A DNA stretch of 64,000 nucleotides, from assembly GCF_013466425.1 (NCBI RefSeq), contig NZ_CP059165.1, forward strand, positions 3,410,001 to 3,474,000, given 5' to 3'. The notes beneath the pieces were generated by a model that made no database searches, was not told where the DNA came from, and saw nothing but the letters and a program-made list of their open reading frames with translations. Made by a program: the position numbers and the translations under genes. The stretch comes from Mycobacterium vicinigordonae (GTDB lineage: Bacteria > Actinomycetota > Actinomycetes > Mycobacteriales > Mycobacteriaceae). The number at the start of each line of letters is the position of its first letter. Positions within the stretch are counted from its first letter, which is position 1. Below are positions 37,301 to 46,271 of the stretch, in pieces.

Positions 37301-38305
37301 CATCTTCGGGTCACGTTCGCCGTAGAATCCGCCGACGGCAGCGAGGTCGCCCGCGGCAAGAACCTGCAAGCGCTGCAGGAGAAACTCGCGGCGCCGGCGC
37401 GCGTAGCGGTCGCCGAGGCGGTCGCCGGCGCCTTGGAACGGACCGGATTGCGGAATTGGCCCGACGACTTGACGGAGTTACCTCGTGTCGTCGAGCGCGT
37501 TATGGAGGAGCGCTCAGTGCGAGGGTTCCCCGCCTTCGTCGATGCAGGTGAGGCGGTGGACGTGCGCGTTTACGCAACCCAGTTCGAGCAGGGCAGCACC
37601 ATGCGGCCCGGTCTGCGGCGGTTGCTGCGACTGAGCATTCCTTCACCGGTGAAAACCGTTGAACGACAACTAGATCCGCGAACCCGACTGGCGCTGGGAA
37701 GTAACCCCAACGGCTCGGTAGCCGCGCTGCTTGAAGACTGCGCAGACGCGGCCACGGATGTGCTGGCCACTCAGCCGGTGTGGACGCGTGACGAATTCGC
37801 GAAGTTGCGCGCTCGCGTCACGCAGGCTCTGGTGGTCACCACCGTCGACATCGTGGGCCGCCTGGAGGAGGTGCTGGCCGGCGCGCGAGAGGTGCAACTG
37901 CGACTGCCCGCCGAACCGCCGGCTGCGCAAGCCGACGCGATCGCCGATATCCGCGCCCAGCTCGACCGGTTGTTGCCGCCGGGATTCGTCACCGCCACCG
38001 GGGGCGAGCAACTCGGTAACCTCACCCGCTACCTGATGGCGATCAGCCGTCGCCTCGACCGGCTGCCGCATGCGACCCAACCTGACCGGGATCGCATGCA
38101 GCGGGTGCACGCCGTGCAGGAGGCCTACGACCGGCTGGTGCAGGCGCTCCCGCCGGCCCGGGCCGCGGCGGCCGATGTGCGCGACATCGCCCGTCAGATC
38201 GAGGAGCTGCGGGTCAGTTTGTGGGCCCAGCAACTCGGCACCCCACGCTCGGTCAGCGAACAGCGGATCTTGCGGACCATCGACGCCGTGCAAGGGCAAA
38301 TCTGA
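34397..38305 (+). CDS. hrpA: ATP-dependent RNA helicase HrpA (DEAH family)
   Basis: The 1302-residue protein has the DEAH helicase core at about 70-450: Walker A GETGSGKTTQL, DEAH (ILDEAHERS), SAT (IVTSATIEP), then the second RecA half with TNVAETSLTVPGI and QASAAQRAGRCGR. The winged-helix/HA2 region follows. The long C-terminal extension of DUF3418 type is typical of bacterial HrpA. It unwinds or remodels RNA; in E. coli it resolves stalled ribosomes. The start is GTG. It has no operon partner upstream; zwf starts 45 bases downstream. Confidence 0.93.
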   Translation: MPETPLAELRHRLDELTIRDAARLRRRLRNVRGDSPEKLRQLHGQVAAAESLVAARRAAVPEVNYPDLPVSQRRQEIADAVAAHQVVIVAGETGSGKTTQLPKICLDMGRGVRGIIGHTQPRRLAARTVAMRVADELHSPLGDVVGYTVRFTDQVSDRTLVKLMTDGILLAEIQRDRRLLRYDTLILDEAHERSLNIDFLLGYLRELLPRRPDLKLIVTSATIEPQRFATHFGGAPIVEVSGRTYPVEIRYRPLEVPIAASPQAEAGDPDDPDHEIVRTESRDEIEAIVDAIGELAAEPAGDVLVFLSGEREIRDTAEALSNLKSAEVLPLYARLPTAEQQKVFTPHTGRRVVLATNVAETSLTVPGIRYVVDPGNARISRYSRKLKVQRLPIEPISQASAAQRAGRCGRVAPGVCIRLYAEDDFNGRPRYTEPEILRTNLAAVLLQMAALQLGDIENFPFLDPPDRRSVRDGVQLLQELGAFDRQGAITDVGRRLARLPVDPRLGRMILQAGAEGCVREVLVLAAALTIPDPRERPVDREEAARQQHARFADEHSDFTAYLNLWNYLREQRKELSSSAFRRMCRNEFLHYLRIREWQDLVGQLRGIARDLGIRESDESAGQAEIHAALLAGLLSHIGLRREDSREYLGARNARFVLAPGSALGKRPPRWVMVAELVETSRLYGRTAARIQPELVERIAGDLVQRTYSEPHWDAKRGEVLAYERVSLYGLPLIARRRVGYGGIEPAVARELFVRHALVEGDWQTRHQFFADNARLRAALKELEERARRRDLLVGDDDIYALYDTRIPADIVSARHFDGWWKKQRRRTPDLLTFTREDLLHTGNAGADDRPDTWRSGDAALPLTYRFEPGAADDGVTVHVPIDVLARLGGDEFAWQVPALREELITALIRSLPKELRRNFVPAPDTARAVLAGIDPSGEPLLDAVQRELRRRTGILVPLDAFDVHRLPPHLRVTFAVESADGSEVARGKNLQALQEKLAAPARVAVAEAVAGALERTGLRNWPDDLTELPRVVERVMEERSVRGFPAFVDAGEAVDVRVYATQFEQGSTMRPGLRRLLRLSIPSPVKTVERQLDPRTRLALGSNPNGSVAALLEDCADAATDVLATQPVWTRDEFAKLRARVTQALVVTTVDIVGRLEEVLAGAREVQLRLPAEPPAAQADAIADIRAQLDRLLPPGFVTATGGEQLGNLTRYLMAISRRLDRLPHATQPDRDRMQRVHAVQEAYDRLVQALPPARAAAADVRDIARQIEELRVSLWAQQLGTPRSVSEQRILRTIDAVQGQI

Positions 38306-38350
38306 CCCGGGCTGCTGCGAACCCCGGGCAGCGATGGAAGTATCGCTGGG

Positions 38351-39868
38351 GTGGCCAACAAAAAACCGCAGACGATCTCCTATCCGGCGACCGACGCCCG
38401 CCCTCACCGCCACCACACCGCCGCACTGGACCCGCACGTCATCGTGTTGTTCGGCGCGACAGGGGATCTGGCCAAGCGAAAGCTAATTCCCGGGCTGGCT
38501 TACCTGGACCAGTCCGAGCTTGCGCCGGACATCCAGATCATTGCGACATCGTTGGAGGACCTCACCGACGACGAGTTCCGCAAGATCGCCAAGCACGCGA
38601 TCGAGTCGTTCGGCACCCACAAGCTCAACAGCGAGCAGTGGGAGGACTTCGCCAGGATCGTGCACTACGTTCCGCAGGGCGCCGGGGCTCAGGCGTTGGC
38701 CGAGGCGGTCGCTCAGGCCGAGAAGAATCTGGGGCCCGATGTGCGCCGTCTGCATTACCTGTCCGTGCCGCCGAAGGCCGCGCGTGACGTGATCACGATG
38801 CTGCGTGACGCCGACCTGGTCGAGCGGTCCCGGGTGGTGATGGAGAAGCCGTTCGGCACCGATCTGGACAGTGCGGTCGCGCTCAACGATTTCGTGCATG
38901 AAACCTTCGAGGAATCCCAGATCTTCCGCATCGACCATTTCCTGGGGAAGGAGGCGGCACAGAACATCCTCGCGTTCCGCTTCGCCAACGGGCTATTCGA
39001 ACCGATCTGGAACCGCAACTTCATCGACCACATCCAGATCGACATCCCGGAAACCCTTGGGCTCGACGAACGGGCCAACTTCTACGAGAACACCGGCGCC
39101 TACAAGGACATGGTGGTGACCCACCTGTTCCAGGTGATGGCGTTCGTGGTGATGGAGCCGCCGACTGCGCTTGAGCCGTACGCCATCAGCGAAGAGAAGA
39201 ACAAAGTATTCCGGTCGATGCTGCCGGTGAAGACCGCCAACGTGGTGCGCGGTCAGTACGCCGGTTACCGCAAGGAGAAGGGTGTGGCCAAGGACTCCGA
39301 CACCGAGACGTTCATTGCGCTAAAGGTCGGTATCGACAACTGGCGCTGGGCCGGCGTCCCGATCTATCTGCGCACCGGCAAGAAGATGGCCGAGGGTATC
39401 CGTATCATCTCGATCGCCTTCAAGGAGGCGCCGCGGACGATGTTCCCGCCAGGATCGGGGGTCGGGACACAAGGGCCGGACCACCTCACATTCGATTTGG
39501 CCGACAACTCGAAGGTGTCGCTGTCGTTCTACGGCAAGCGACCTGGCCCGGGGATGAAGCTGGACAAGCTGTCGATGCAATTCTCCTCACAGGAGGTGGA
39601 CACCGTCGTCGACGTGCTCGAGGCCTATGAGCGGCTCATCCTGGATGCGATGCGCGGCGATCACACGCTGTTCACTACTGCCGAGGGCATCGAGTCGCTG
39701 TGGGAGCGTTCCCAGGACCTGCTCGACGACCCGCCGCCGGCCAAGATGTACCAGCCGGGAACCTGGGGCCCCAACGCCATCCATCAGCTGATCGCGCCCA
39801 ACGCGTGGCGGTTGCCGTTCGAGCGGGAATGGCGCCAAGCGCCCAACGCCAACCGGGGCCGACAGTAA
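38351..39868 (+). CDS. zwf: Glucose-6-phosphate 1-dehydrogenase
   Basis: The 505-residue enzyme oxidises glucose 6-phosphate with NADP (or NAD/F420-independent) to 6-phosphogluconolactone. It has the cofactor turn FGATGDLAKRKLIPGLAYL, the active-site motif RIDHFLGKEAAQNIL with catalytic His and Lys, the EKPFGTDLDSA segment, and a complete C-terminal barrel. It is not the shorter zwf1 type or the Rv1447c type, as far as I recall, so it looks like a third paralogue. The start is GTG. It lies directly after hrpA, with no obvious functional link. Confidence 0.9.
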   Translation: MANKKPQTISYPATDARPHRHHTAALDPHVIVLFGATGDLAKRKLIPGLAYLDQSELAPDIQIIATSLEDLTDDEFRKIAKHAIESFGTHKLNSEQWEDFARIVHYVPQGAGAQALAEAVAQAEKNLGPDVRRLHYLSVPPKAARDVITMLRDADLVERSRVVMEKPFGTDLDSAVALNDFVHETFEESQIFRIDHFLGKEAAQNILAFRFANGLFEPIWNRNFIDHIQIDIPETLGLDERANFYENTGAYKDMVVTHLFQVMAFVVMEPPTALEPYAISEEKNKVFRSMLPVKTANVVRGQYAGYRKEKGVAKDSDTETFIALKVGIDNWRWAGVPIYLRTGKKMAEGIRIISIAFKEAPRTMFPPGSGVGTQGPDHLTFDLADNSKVSLSFYGKRPGPGMKLDKLSMQFSSQEVDTVVDVLEAYERLILDAMRGDHTLFTTAEGIESLWERSQDLLDDPPPAKMYQPGTWGPNAIHQLIAPNAWRLPFEREWRQAPNANRGRQ

Positions 39869-39955
39869 CTGCCCAGGGCGACTGAGTAGGTTGAACGCGA
39901 TTCTGGACAAGGCAGAACAGAAGTCCGGACAAAGCAAAGATTGAAGGGAGCATCC

Positions 39956-41191
39956 GTGGGCCAAGAAGCGGCCATGGCCGAGCCCGATCGTGCGTGGATG
40001 ATCGACACGCTGCTCGCACTGCTGCAGACCCCGAGTCCGTCGGGGCGTACCGACGCGGTGATGCAGCTGATCGGTGACATCTTGGACGACTTCGGTGTGC
40101 CCTTCTCCCTGACCCGCCGCGGTGCGCTGACCGCGGAGCTCACCGGTGAGTCGAAGACGACGGACCGCGCCCTGGTGGTGCACGCCGACACGATCGGCTG
40201 CATGGTGCGTCAGCTCAAGGACAACGGGCGCCTCGAGCTGGTGCCGGTCGGCACCTTCTCGGCGCGGTTCGCGGCAGGCGCCCGGGTGCGGATCTTCATC
40301 GACGATCCCGACGGGTTCATCACCGGCACGGTCATGCCGCTCAAGGCCAGCGGGCACGCGTTCGGCGACGAGATCGACACCCAGCCCACCGACTGGGAGC
40401 ACGTCGAGGTCCGAGTGGACCGGCGGGTGAGCTCGAGGGACGACCTGGTCCGTCTGGGACTGAATGTTGGTGACTTCGTCGCGCTGATCACGAGCCCCGA
40501 ACTCACCGCCGATGGGTTCATCGTTTCGCGCCACCTGGACGGGAAGGCCGGCGTTGCGGTCGCGCTCGCACTGGCCAAGAATTTTTCGGAGAACAAGGTG
40601 GTGCTCCCGCACCGAACCACGATCATGGTGACCATCACCGAGGAGGTCGGCCACGGCGCCAGCCACGGGTTGCCCGCCGACGTCGCCGAGCTGGTGTCGG
40701 TGGACAACGCGGTGTGCGCTCCCGGCCAGCACTCCCTGGAGGACGGCGTCACGATTCCGATGGCCGACATGCACGGCCCGTTCGACTACCACCTGACCCG
40801 CAAACTATGTCGACTCGCCGAGGAACGCGGCATTCGGTATGCGCGAGATGTGTTCCGCTACTACAGGTCCGACGCCGCCGCGGCGATCGAGGCGGGTGCG
40901 GGCACCCGGGCCGCCCTGGTCGGGTTCGGCCTCGACGGCAGCCACGGCTGGGAGCGCACCCACATGGATTCGTTGGAGGCGGTATACAACCTGTTGCACG
41001 CGTGGCTGCAGACACCGCTCACGTTCGCCCACTGGGACGCCAAGCCGTCGGGCAAGCTACGCGATTTCCCGTCTTCAAAGCAGCCCGCGCCATCGGAGCA
41101 GTGGGTGCCGTTGTCGCGCGGCGAACACGGCGACCCCGGGGAGGCGGCGCCGGGGACGCACTGGCCGCCGGCGGAAGGGCCCCAGAGTTAA
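39956..41191 (+). CDS. M42 family peptidase of the NAGGN osmoprotectant trio
   Basis: The 411-residue metallopeptidase-like protein fits the M42 family seen with N-acetylglutaminylglutamine amide synthesis. It has LLQTPSPSG, VVHADTIGCMVRQL (metal ligand His/Asp), SRHLDGKAGVAVALALAK, and TEEVGHGASHG (metal ligand and catalytic glutamates), and ends with DSLEAVYNLLHAWLQT. Family members are aminopeptidase-like; here a role in processing that dipeptide is suggested by the name only. The GTG at 39956 has a GAAGGGAG site. The two synthetic genes of the trio are not in this window. Confidence 0.85.
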   Translation: MGQEAAMAEPDRAWMIDTLLALLQTPSPSGRTDAVMQLIGDILDDFGVPFSLTRRGALTAELTGESKTTDRALVVHADTIGCMVRQLKDNGRLELVPVGTFSARFAAGARVRIFIDDPDGFITGTVMPLKASGHAFGDEIDTQPTDWEHVEVRVDRRVSSRDDLVRLGLNVGDFVALITSPELTADGFIVSRHLDGKAGVAVALALAKNFSENKVVLPHRTTIMVTITEEVGHGASHGLPADVAELVSVDNAVCAPGQHSLEDGVTIPMADMHGPFDYHLTRKLCRLAEERGIRYARDVFRYYRSDAAAAIEAGAGTRAALVGFGLDGSHGWERTHMDSLEAVYNLLHAWLQTPLTFAHWDAKPSGKLRDFPSSKQPAPSEQWVPLSRGEHGDPGEAAPGTHWPPAEGPQS

Positions 41192-41200
41192 GTCCCGGCC

Positions 41201-42049
41201 TCAGTCGGGGATGTAGTCGAACTTGTCCGGGTGCGGCCCGTTGCGGCCGTCCTCGCCGCGGTCGAGGCCGCTGATGGCGGCCATGTCGTCCCCGGACAGC
41301 TCGAAGTCGAAGATGTCAAAGTTCTCTCTCATGCGTTCGGGGTTCACCGACTTCGGGAACACGATGTCGCCGCGCTGGATGTGCCAGCGCAGCACCACCT
41401 GAGCAGCCGTTTTACCGGTCGTCGCGGCGATGCCCGCGAGCACCTGATCGTCGAGGACCTTGCCCTGGGCGATCGGCGACCATGCCTCGGTCGCGATCCC
41501 GTGCTCGATGTCGTAGGCGCGGACCTCATCGTTGGCGAAGTACGGGTGCACCTCGATCTGGTTGACGGCGGGTATCGTCTGCGCGCGGGCGGCGAGCTGG
41601 TCTAGGTGCTCCGGCTGGAAGTTGGAGACGCCGATGCTGCGGGCGCGTCCTTCTTTGGCGAATTCCTCGAGCGTGATCCAGGTCGACACGAAATCGCCGT
41701 CATACAGCGTCGGTAGCGGCCAGTGGATCAGGAACAGGTCGACGTAGTCGGAACCCAGCGCGCTCAGGGTGTCCTGGAACGCACGACGCGCATCGTCGGG
41801 CCGGTGGAAGCCGTTATTGAGCTTGCTGGTCACGAAAACCTCGGCGCGGTCGAGACCCGCGTCGCGAATCCCTTGCCCGACTTCCTTCTCATTGCCGTAC
41901 ATCTCCGCGGTGTCGACATGCCGGTAGCCGGCTTCGAGGGCTGAACGTACCGCTGCCGCAGTCTCGGCCGGTTTGATCTGGAAGACGCCGAAGCCCAGCT
42001 GCGGGATCGCGTTCCCGTCGTTCAGGGTGATTGACGGGACATTGCGCAT
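41201..42049 (-). CDS. Aldo/keto reductase
   Basis: The 282-residue NADPH-dependent enzyme has the (beta/alpha)8 signatures: AYRHVDTAEMYGNEKEVG with the catalytic Asp and Tyr, LIHWPLP, IGVSNFQPEHLDQL, the catalytic Lys in TSKLNN, and the coenzyme stretch FPKSVNPERMREN. It reduces carbonyls to alcohols with broad specificity. The ATG at 42049 has the strong site GGAGGAACAAAT; a longer frame upstream is random. Convergent with the M42 gene. Confidence 0.93.
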   Translation of the reverse strand: MRNVPSITLNDGNAIPQLGFGVFQIKPAETAAAVRSALEAGYRHVDTAEMYGNEKEVGQGIRDAGLDRAEVFVTSKLNNGFHRPDDARRAFQDTLSALGSDYVDLFLIHWPLPTLYDGDFVSTWITLEEFAKEGRARSIGVSNFQPEHLDQLAARAQTIPAVNQIEVHPYFANDEVRAYDIEHGIATEAWSPIAQGKVLDDQVLAGIAATTGKTAAQVVLRWHIQRGDIVFPKSVNPERMRENFDIFDFELSGDDMAAISGLDRGEDGRNGPHPDKFDYIPD

Positions 42050-42102
42050 ATTTGTTCCTCCTCGTCCGTACGGCTGTGGACGGGGATACCCACTTCGCGC
42101 GA

Positions 42103-43026
42103 TCAACTCAATTCGGCGCTGAGGTAGCCGACCGCGCCGCGGAACATAGCGAGGTTCTCGTTGTCTGGCATCTCGAAGCCGTACTTGGCGTAGACCTGTT
42201 CGGTGGGGTAGCGGGTCACTGTCCAGCCGCCGGCCTCCAGGTAGTCGCCGGCTGGCCGCCGCGGGCCGAGCCACACCAGTTCGGCGACGTCAATGTCCAG
42301 TCCGTGCTTGCGCCAGCCGCTTCGCATGGCTCGCGCACGCTCGTCAGTGAACACACTCATGTCGGTGATGTTCTCCGTCGCGATGCGGCTGGCCGGTGCA
42401 CTCAGTGCGGTGATGTTGTCGAGTAGCCGGTCTTGGGCGTCCGGGGGCAGATAGGGCAGCAGCCCCTCGGCGATCCACGCGGTGGGTTCTGACGCGTCGA
42501 ACATGTTGTCGCGCAACGCCTCCGGCCAGTCTTCGCGCAAGTCAACGCCAACCGGGCGGCGCTCGGCGGTCGGTTCGGCGCCGATCTGGGCCAGGGTGAC
42601 GCTCTTGAAGTTAATGACGTCGGGCTGATCGACCTCGAACACCACGGTGCCCGCGGGCCAGTCCAGACGGTATGCCCGGGCATCGAGCCCAGCGGCCAAG
42701 ATGACGGCTTGACGGATGCCGGCCTCCGTCGCGGCGCGGAAGAAGTCGTCGAAGTACCGAGTGCGCGCGGTGATCTGCTCACGTCGCTGCTGATAGGTGA
42801 ACGGCATTTCGGAGTCTTCGAGCGGGATCTCGCCGTCGAGCATCCGGACGAAGAACGGATGTCCTACGGCGCGCACCAGCGGTTCGGCGAATGGATCATC
42901 CAGAAGTGGATCCGGTTCGCTGGACGCCAACGCGCGGGACGCCGCCACCATCGTCGCGGTCGCTCCCACGCTGGAGGCGAGATCCCAGCTGTCGCCTTCG
43001 GAACGCGCTGAACCTGAAGATGTCAC
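42103..43026 (-). CDS. SAM-dependent methyltransferase (Rv0146-type, leucine carboxyl methyltransferase fold)
   Basis: The 307-residue enzyme belongs to the large mycobacterial family with [48 protein letters not shown] (motif I area), [12 protein letters not shown] and [15 protein letters not shown]. Members methylate carboxyl groups or unknown small substrates. The GTG at 43026 follows GGGAG, as usual in this family. The DUF167 gene is divergent. Confidence 0.92.
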   Translation of the reverse strand: MTSSGSARSEGDSWDLASSVGATATMVAASRALASSEPDPLLDDPFAEPLVRAVGHPFFVRMLDGEIPLEDSEMPFTYQQRREQITARTRYFDDFFRAATEAGIRQAVILAAGLDARAYRLDWPAGTVVFEVDQPDVINFKSVTLAQIGAEPTAERRPVGVDLREDWPEALRDNMFDASEPTAWIAEGLLPYLPPDAQDRLLDNITALSAPASRIATENITDMSVFTDERARAMRSGWRKHGLDIDVAELVWLGPRRPAGDYLEAGGWTVTRYPTEQVYAKYGFEMPDNENLAMFRGAVGYLSAELS

Positions 43027-43107
43027 CGACTGCTCCCGTCCCTCGATACTTCGCCAGCCTAACCGCGTCGGCATCAAGCTGCTCCGTGACGACTAGCCTC
43101 TCCTAAT

Positions 43108-43338
43108 ATGACGGACACCGTCGTCGTCAAAGTCAAGCCAGGCAGCCGCAAGGGTCCCCTCGTCGAGGTGGACTCGGAGGGCAAGCTGACCATCTACGTC
43201 CGCGAGCGGGCCATCGACGGCAAGGCCAACGACGCGGTGCTCAAAGTGCTGGCCGCGCACCTTGAATTACCAAGGAGCCGAATCGAATTGGTATCCGGGA
43301 CGACTTCGCGGATCAAGCGCTTCCGGGTCATTAGCTAG
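43108..43338 (+). CDS. DUF167 (YggU) family protein
   Basis: The 76-residue protein fits YggU/DUF167: VVVKVKPGSRKGP, LTIYVRERAIDGKANDAVLK, and LELPRSRIELVSGTTSRIKR. The function of this small alpha/beta protein is unknown. Its last four bases overlap the convergent GGDEF gene. Confidence 0.92.
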   Translation: MTDTVVVKVKPGSRKGPLVEVDSEGKLTIYVRERAIDGKANDAVLKVLAAHLELPRSRIELVSGTTSRIKRFRVIS

Positions 43339-44288
43339 TCGGTGCTCAGACTGCGGGACCGCTTGGCCGCGTACATGTGTTCGTCGGCGAGCCGTAACAC
43401 GTCCCGCTCGCCAGCGGCAATCCCGGCACTGAAGCCGACGCTGCCACCCACTTCCGCCCAATGCGCACGAAGTCGTTCGACGACCTGCTCAGCCTGTTCC
43501 CGGTCGGCATCGACGAGCATCAGCAGGAACTCGTCGCCGCCGATGCGAAACACCACGTCGTCTCTGCGAACCGACCACCGCAGTGCGTCGGCGAATGCCA
43601 CCAGAAGCTCGTCGCCGGCTTCGTGACCATAGCGGTCGTTGTAGCGCTTGAAGTTGTCAAGATCGAGCAGCACCACGGTCGATTCGCCGGCATGCATCGA
43701 AAGCCGCGGCCCCAGCGTGCTCCGGTCCAGGAGTTGGGTAAGCGCGTCTGTCTGCGCGACCTTGCGCAGCAATACGCTTTGCTGTTCCAACTGCGCGATG
43801 AGCCAGGCAGGCACTTCGGCGACCAGGATCCACATGATCGCCGTCAGGATCACGTTAGGCAGCGCACCGGGTAGTTGCCTCTGGCCGCCTATGACCAGCG
43901 CCGGTACCGCGAGCGGCAGCAGACCGAGCGAGCGCCAGCGAGGCCGCGTCAGGCCGAGGTAAGCGAAGTTGATTGTGATGGTGCCGGGGTAGTCCCGGGT
44001 GGCATAGGGCTGCACCAATCCAACGACCAGCGTGGTGACGAGCGCTATCAAAGGCCACGAGATCAGCAGAGATCGACGGTCCTGCCAACCGCGCAGCCAC
44101 CCGATTAGCGCCCCGAACAGGCCGAAGGCTGCTGCGGCACCAAGCAACCAGTGCAGTCGTGTGTCGTGCTTTGCGACGTCATAACGGGCTGCGGCCACAG
44201 CGTAGATGCCGAGCATGCCGAGGAAGCCGATCAAGCCGATCAGATGCCAGCGCCGCGCCGACGGCTGCGGGTCCACATACCAGGACAC
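43335..44288 (-). CDS. Membrane GGDEF diguanylate cyclase
   Basis: The 317-residue product has about five membrane segments in its first 165 residues, then a GGDEF domain at about 170-310 with LDNFKRYNDRYGHEAGDELL and RIGGDEFLLML. Five residues before GGDEF lies RRDD, which fits the RxxD inhibitory site. An active cyclase that makes cyclic di-GMP is therefore likely. No EAL domain is attached, so it makes but does not degrade the messenger. Its signal probably comes from the membrane region. Confidence 0.9.
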   Translation of the reverse strand: MSWYVDPQPSARRWHLIGLIGFLGMLGIYAVAAARYDVAKHDTRLHWLLGAAAAFGLFGALIGWLRGWQDRRSLLISWPLIALVTTLVVGLVQPYATRDYPGTITINFAYLGLTRPRWRSLGLLPLAVPALVIGGQRQLPGALPNVILTAIMWILVAEVPAWLIAQLEQQSVLLRKVAQTDALTQLLDRSTLGPRLSMHAGESTVVLLDLDNFKRYNDRYGHEAGDELLVAFADALRWSVRRDDVVFRIGGDEFLLMLVDADREQAEQVVERLRAHWAEVGGSVGFSAGIAAGERDVLRLADEHMYAAKRSRSLSTD

Positions 44289-44468
44289 GAGGTAAGGATA
44301 AGGTGGTCGCCGACTCGCTGACCTGGCTTCTGGCAGTCCTTCTGAGCAGACTCATGCGAATTTACGGCAAGCGCACCGGCAGGGATCGGCTGGCTGAGCA
44401 GCAAGGCGGATCCGGACGTGATCGTCGGCTGTGGTCTTCGCCGTTCGCGATGCTGAGGTTGCCGCGGT

Positions 44469-45020
44469 TCAGTTCGAGGCGTCGAGGATCTTGATCGCGA
44501 AGACCAGGGAGTCGCCTGGACGGATACCGGCGCTCGGCTGGCCCTCCGGGTAGCCGTCCGCCGGCGTCATTGCCACGGCAACGGTGGACCCGACCTTCTG
44601 CCCGGCGATGGCTTTCTGGAATCCCGGGACCACCCCGGTGAGCGGGAAGGCAACCGGAGCACCCCGTTCGTAGCTGCTGTCGAATACCGACCCATCGCGT
44701 CCGTTGACGCCCATGTAGCACACAGACACCCGGGCCGTGGCTGGGACGACGGGACCGTCACCAGCGTGCAGGGTCTGCACCTGGGTCTGGCTCACGCTGA
44801 ACGGTCCGGTGACGGTTACCCGGGGAGCCGTCGTATCGGTGGATCCGGTGACCGCGACGCTGCCCGTAGTACCGGTCAGCGTCCAGTCAGGCGTCCCGCC
44901 GCTCGGCGCTGCCGCGGTGGGACATGTGGCAGCGGCGTTCGCCGGGCCGGGCGCGGCGAACGGCAGAACGATTGCCGCCGTCGCGAACGTGACTGCGGAA
45001 CACACCCGGAAGGAATTCAC
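44469..45020 (-). CDS. Exported FKBP-type peptidyl-prolyl isomerase
   Basis: The 183-residue protein has a signal peptide (VTFATAAIVLPFAAPGPANA) and an FKBP domain at about 80-180: VCYMGVNGRDGSVFDSSYER, FPLTGVVPGFQKAIAGQKVG, VAVAMTPADGYPEG, and LVFAIKILDA. FKBPs catalyse proline isomerisation and help protein folding outside the membrane. It begins 61 bases downstream of the serine hydrolase gene on the same strand. Confidence 0.9.
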   Translation of the reverse strand: MNSFRVCSAVTFATAAIVLPFAAPGPANAAATCPTAAAPSGGTPDWTLTGTTGSVAVTGSTDTTAPRVTVTGPFSVSQTQVQTLHAGDGPVVPATARVSVCYMGVNGRDGSVFDSSYERGAPVAFPLTGVVPGFQKAIAGQKVGSTVAVAMTPADGYPEGQPSAGIRPGDSLVFAIKILDASN

Positions 45021-45081
45021 GGCCGCAACGCTACAGCCAATCGCCGCGCCGCTTCCCGCGCCCCTGTGCCCGCATCTCGGC

Positions 45082-46260
45082 TCAACGGATGCCGGTGAAC
45101 TCGCGCGCTACTGCGTCGAACGCGCGCAACGTGTCCGAGAGCGGGTGCGGGTCTTCGGATTGGGCTTGAGCGGACAGCTTCGCGGCGACCAGGTCGGCCG
45201 CACGATTGATGTAGATGAGCTGACCGCACATGCCCACGCATAACACCACGTTGTGGCCGGGGTAGGGAAACCACATCTGGTTGCGATACATCCCGCCGGG
45301 CATCTCAGTGTCGTCAGGACTGGCGGCGAACGCCTGACGCGAGTCGGGTCCACCGGCGAGGGTGTCGGCGATCCACTCCTCAGGGACCACCTGCTGATCG
45401 GTCAGCGAGACACCGTCGCATAAGAACAGCGACCCGAACCGGATCATGTCTGTCAAGCAGGCGCTGATGCCGCCGTCGAAGAATCCGGTACCCGCGGCGT
45501 CGACTCCAATGGTCGCGTCACACCGAGCACCGAGGCGGCTCCACAGCAGTTCCGACATCAGCTCGGGCATCCGCTGGGCGGCAGCGGCCTCGCAGATCCA
45601 GCCCAAGACGTCGGTTTCACACGAGCGGTATTCGAACGGGCCACCGTGCGCAGACTTTCGCCGCAAGGTCAGCAAGAAGTCGCGCAGCGTGGCCGGGACA
45701 TTCGGGCCGCGTCGGGTCGCCCACCCCATCGCCTGATCGAGCAAGTGAATTTCTGCCGCGGGGTCTCGGTAATCCTCGGAGAAAGCGATGCCCGACCGCA
45801 TGTCCAGCAGGTGGCGCACTGTCGCGCCGTCGTAGCCGCAGCCGCCCAACGCCGGAACGAAAGCGGTCACCGGCGCGTCAAGTTCTATCGCACCGACCCC
45901 GTGCAGTGCTCCGGCGACGGCCGCCACCAGGGATTTGCTTACCGAGAACAGCAGATGTCGCGTCTGGGACTCCATGCCGTTGAGGTATTCTTCTGCCACT
46001 AGCGATCCTCGATGGGCGACGGCCCACCCGTCGGTCACGGTGGCGGCCAGCACCGCGCCTACCGTGGTCCTCGCCCCGGCGGAATCGGTCAGCGAGATGT
46101 CAGCCAGCGCGGAAGGGGCGGTTGGCAGCGCTGCGACTCGCTCGGTCCCGCGGGAGATCACGGCGGTGGGGACAAAGTCGTCGACGTGCTGGAACGACCA
46201 TTGCGCATAGGGCGCCGAAAGCCAATTGTCCAGGGAGATGCCAGCCGGAACGGGGCTCAT
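45082..46260 (-). CDS. Serine hydrolase (class C beta-lactamase/esterase family)
   Basis: The 392-residue protein has the SxxK motif SVSK in LFSVSKSLVAAVAGA (catalytic Ser and Lys), the YxS element FEYRSCETDVLGW, and the fold's last strand with NQMWFPYPGHNVVLCVGMCG. Such proteins in mycobacteria are esterases or peptidases, rarely lactamases. No signal peptide is visible. The ATP-grasp gene lies 11 bases upstream, which suggests the two work in a common pathway. Confidence 0.88.
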   Translation of the reverse strand: MSPVPAGISLDNWLSAPYAQWSFQHVDDFVPTAVISRGTERVAALPTAPSALADISLTDSAGARTTVGAVLAATVTDGWAVAHRGSLVAEEYLNGMESQTRHLLFSVSKSLVAAVAGALHGVGAIELDAPVTAFVPALGGCGYDGATVRHLLDMRSGIAFSEDYRDPAAEIHLLDQAMGWATRRGPNVPATLRDFLLTLRRKSAHGGPFEYRSCETDVLGWICEAAAAQRMPELMSELLWSRLGARCDATIGVDAAGTGFFDGGISACLTDMIRFGSLFLCDGVSLTDQQVVPEEWIADTLAGGPDSRQAFAASPDDTEMPGGMYRNQMWFPYPGHNVVLCVGMCGQLIYINRAADLVAAKLSAQAQSEDPHPLSDTLRAFDAVAREFTGIR

Positions 46261-46271
46261 TTAGTCGCTGC

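Noticed and set aside
39587..40792. Minus-strand open frame of 401 codons opposite zwf and the M42 peptidase
   Set aside because: Antisense to two clear enzymes; His- and Arg-rich random protein.
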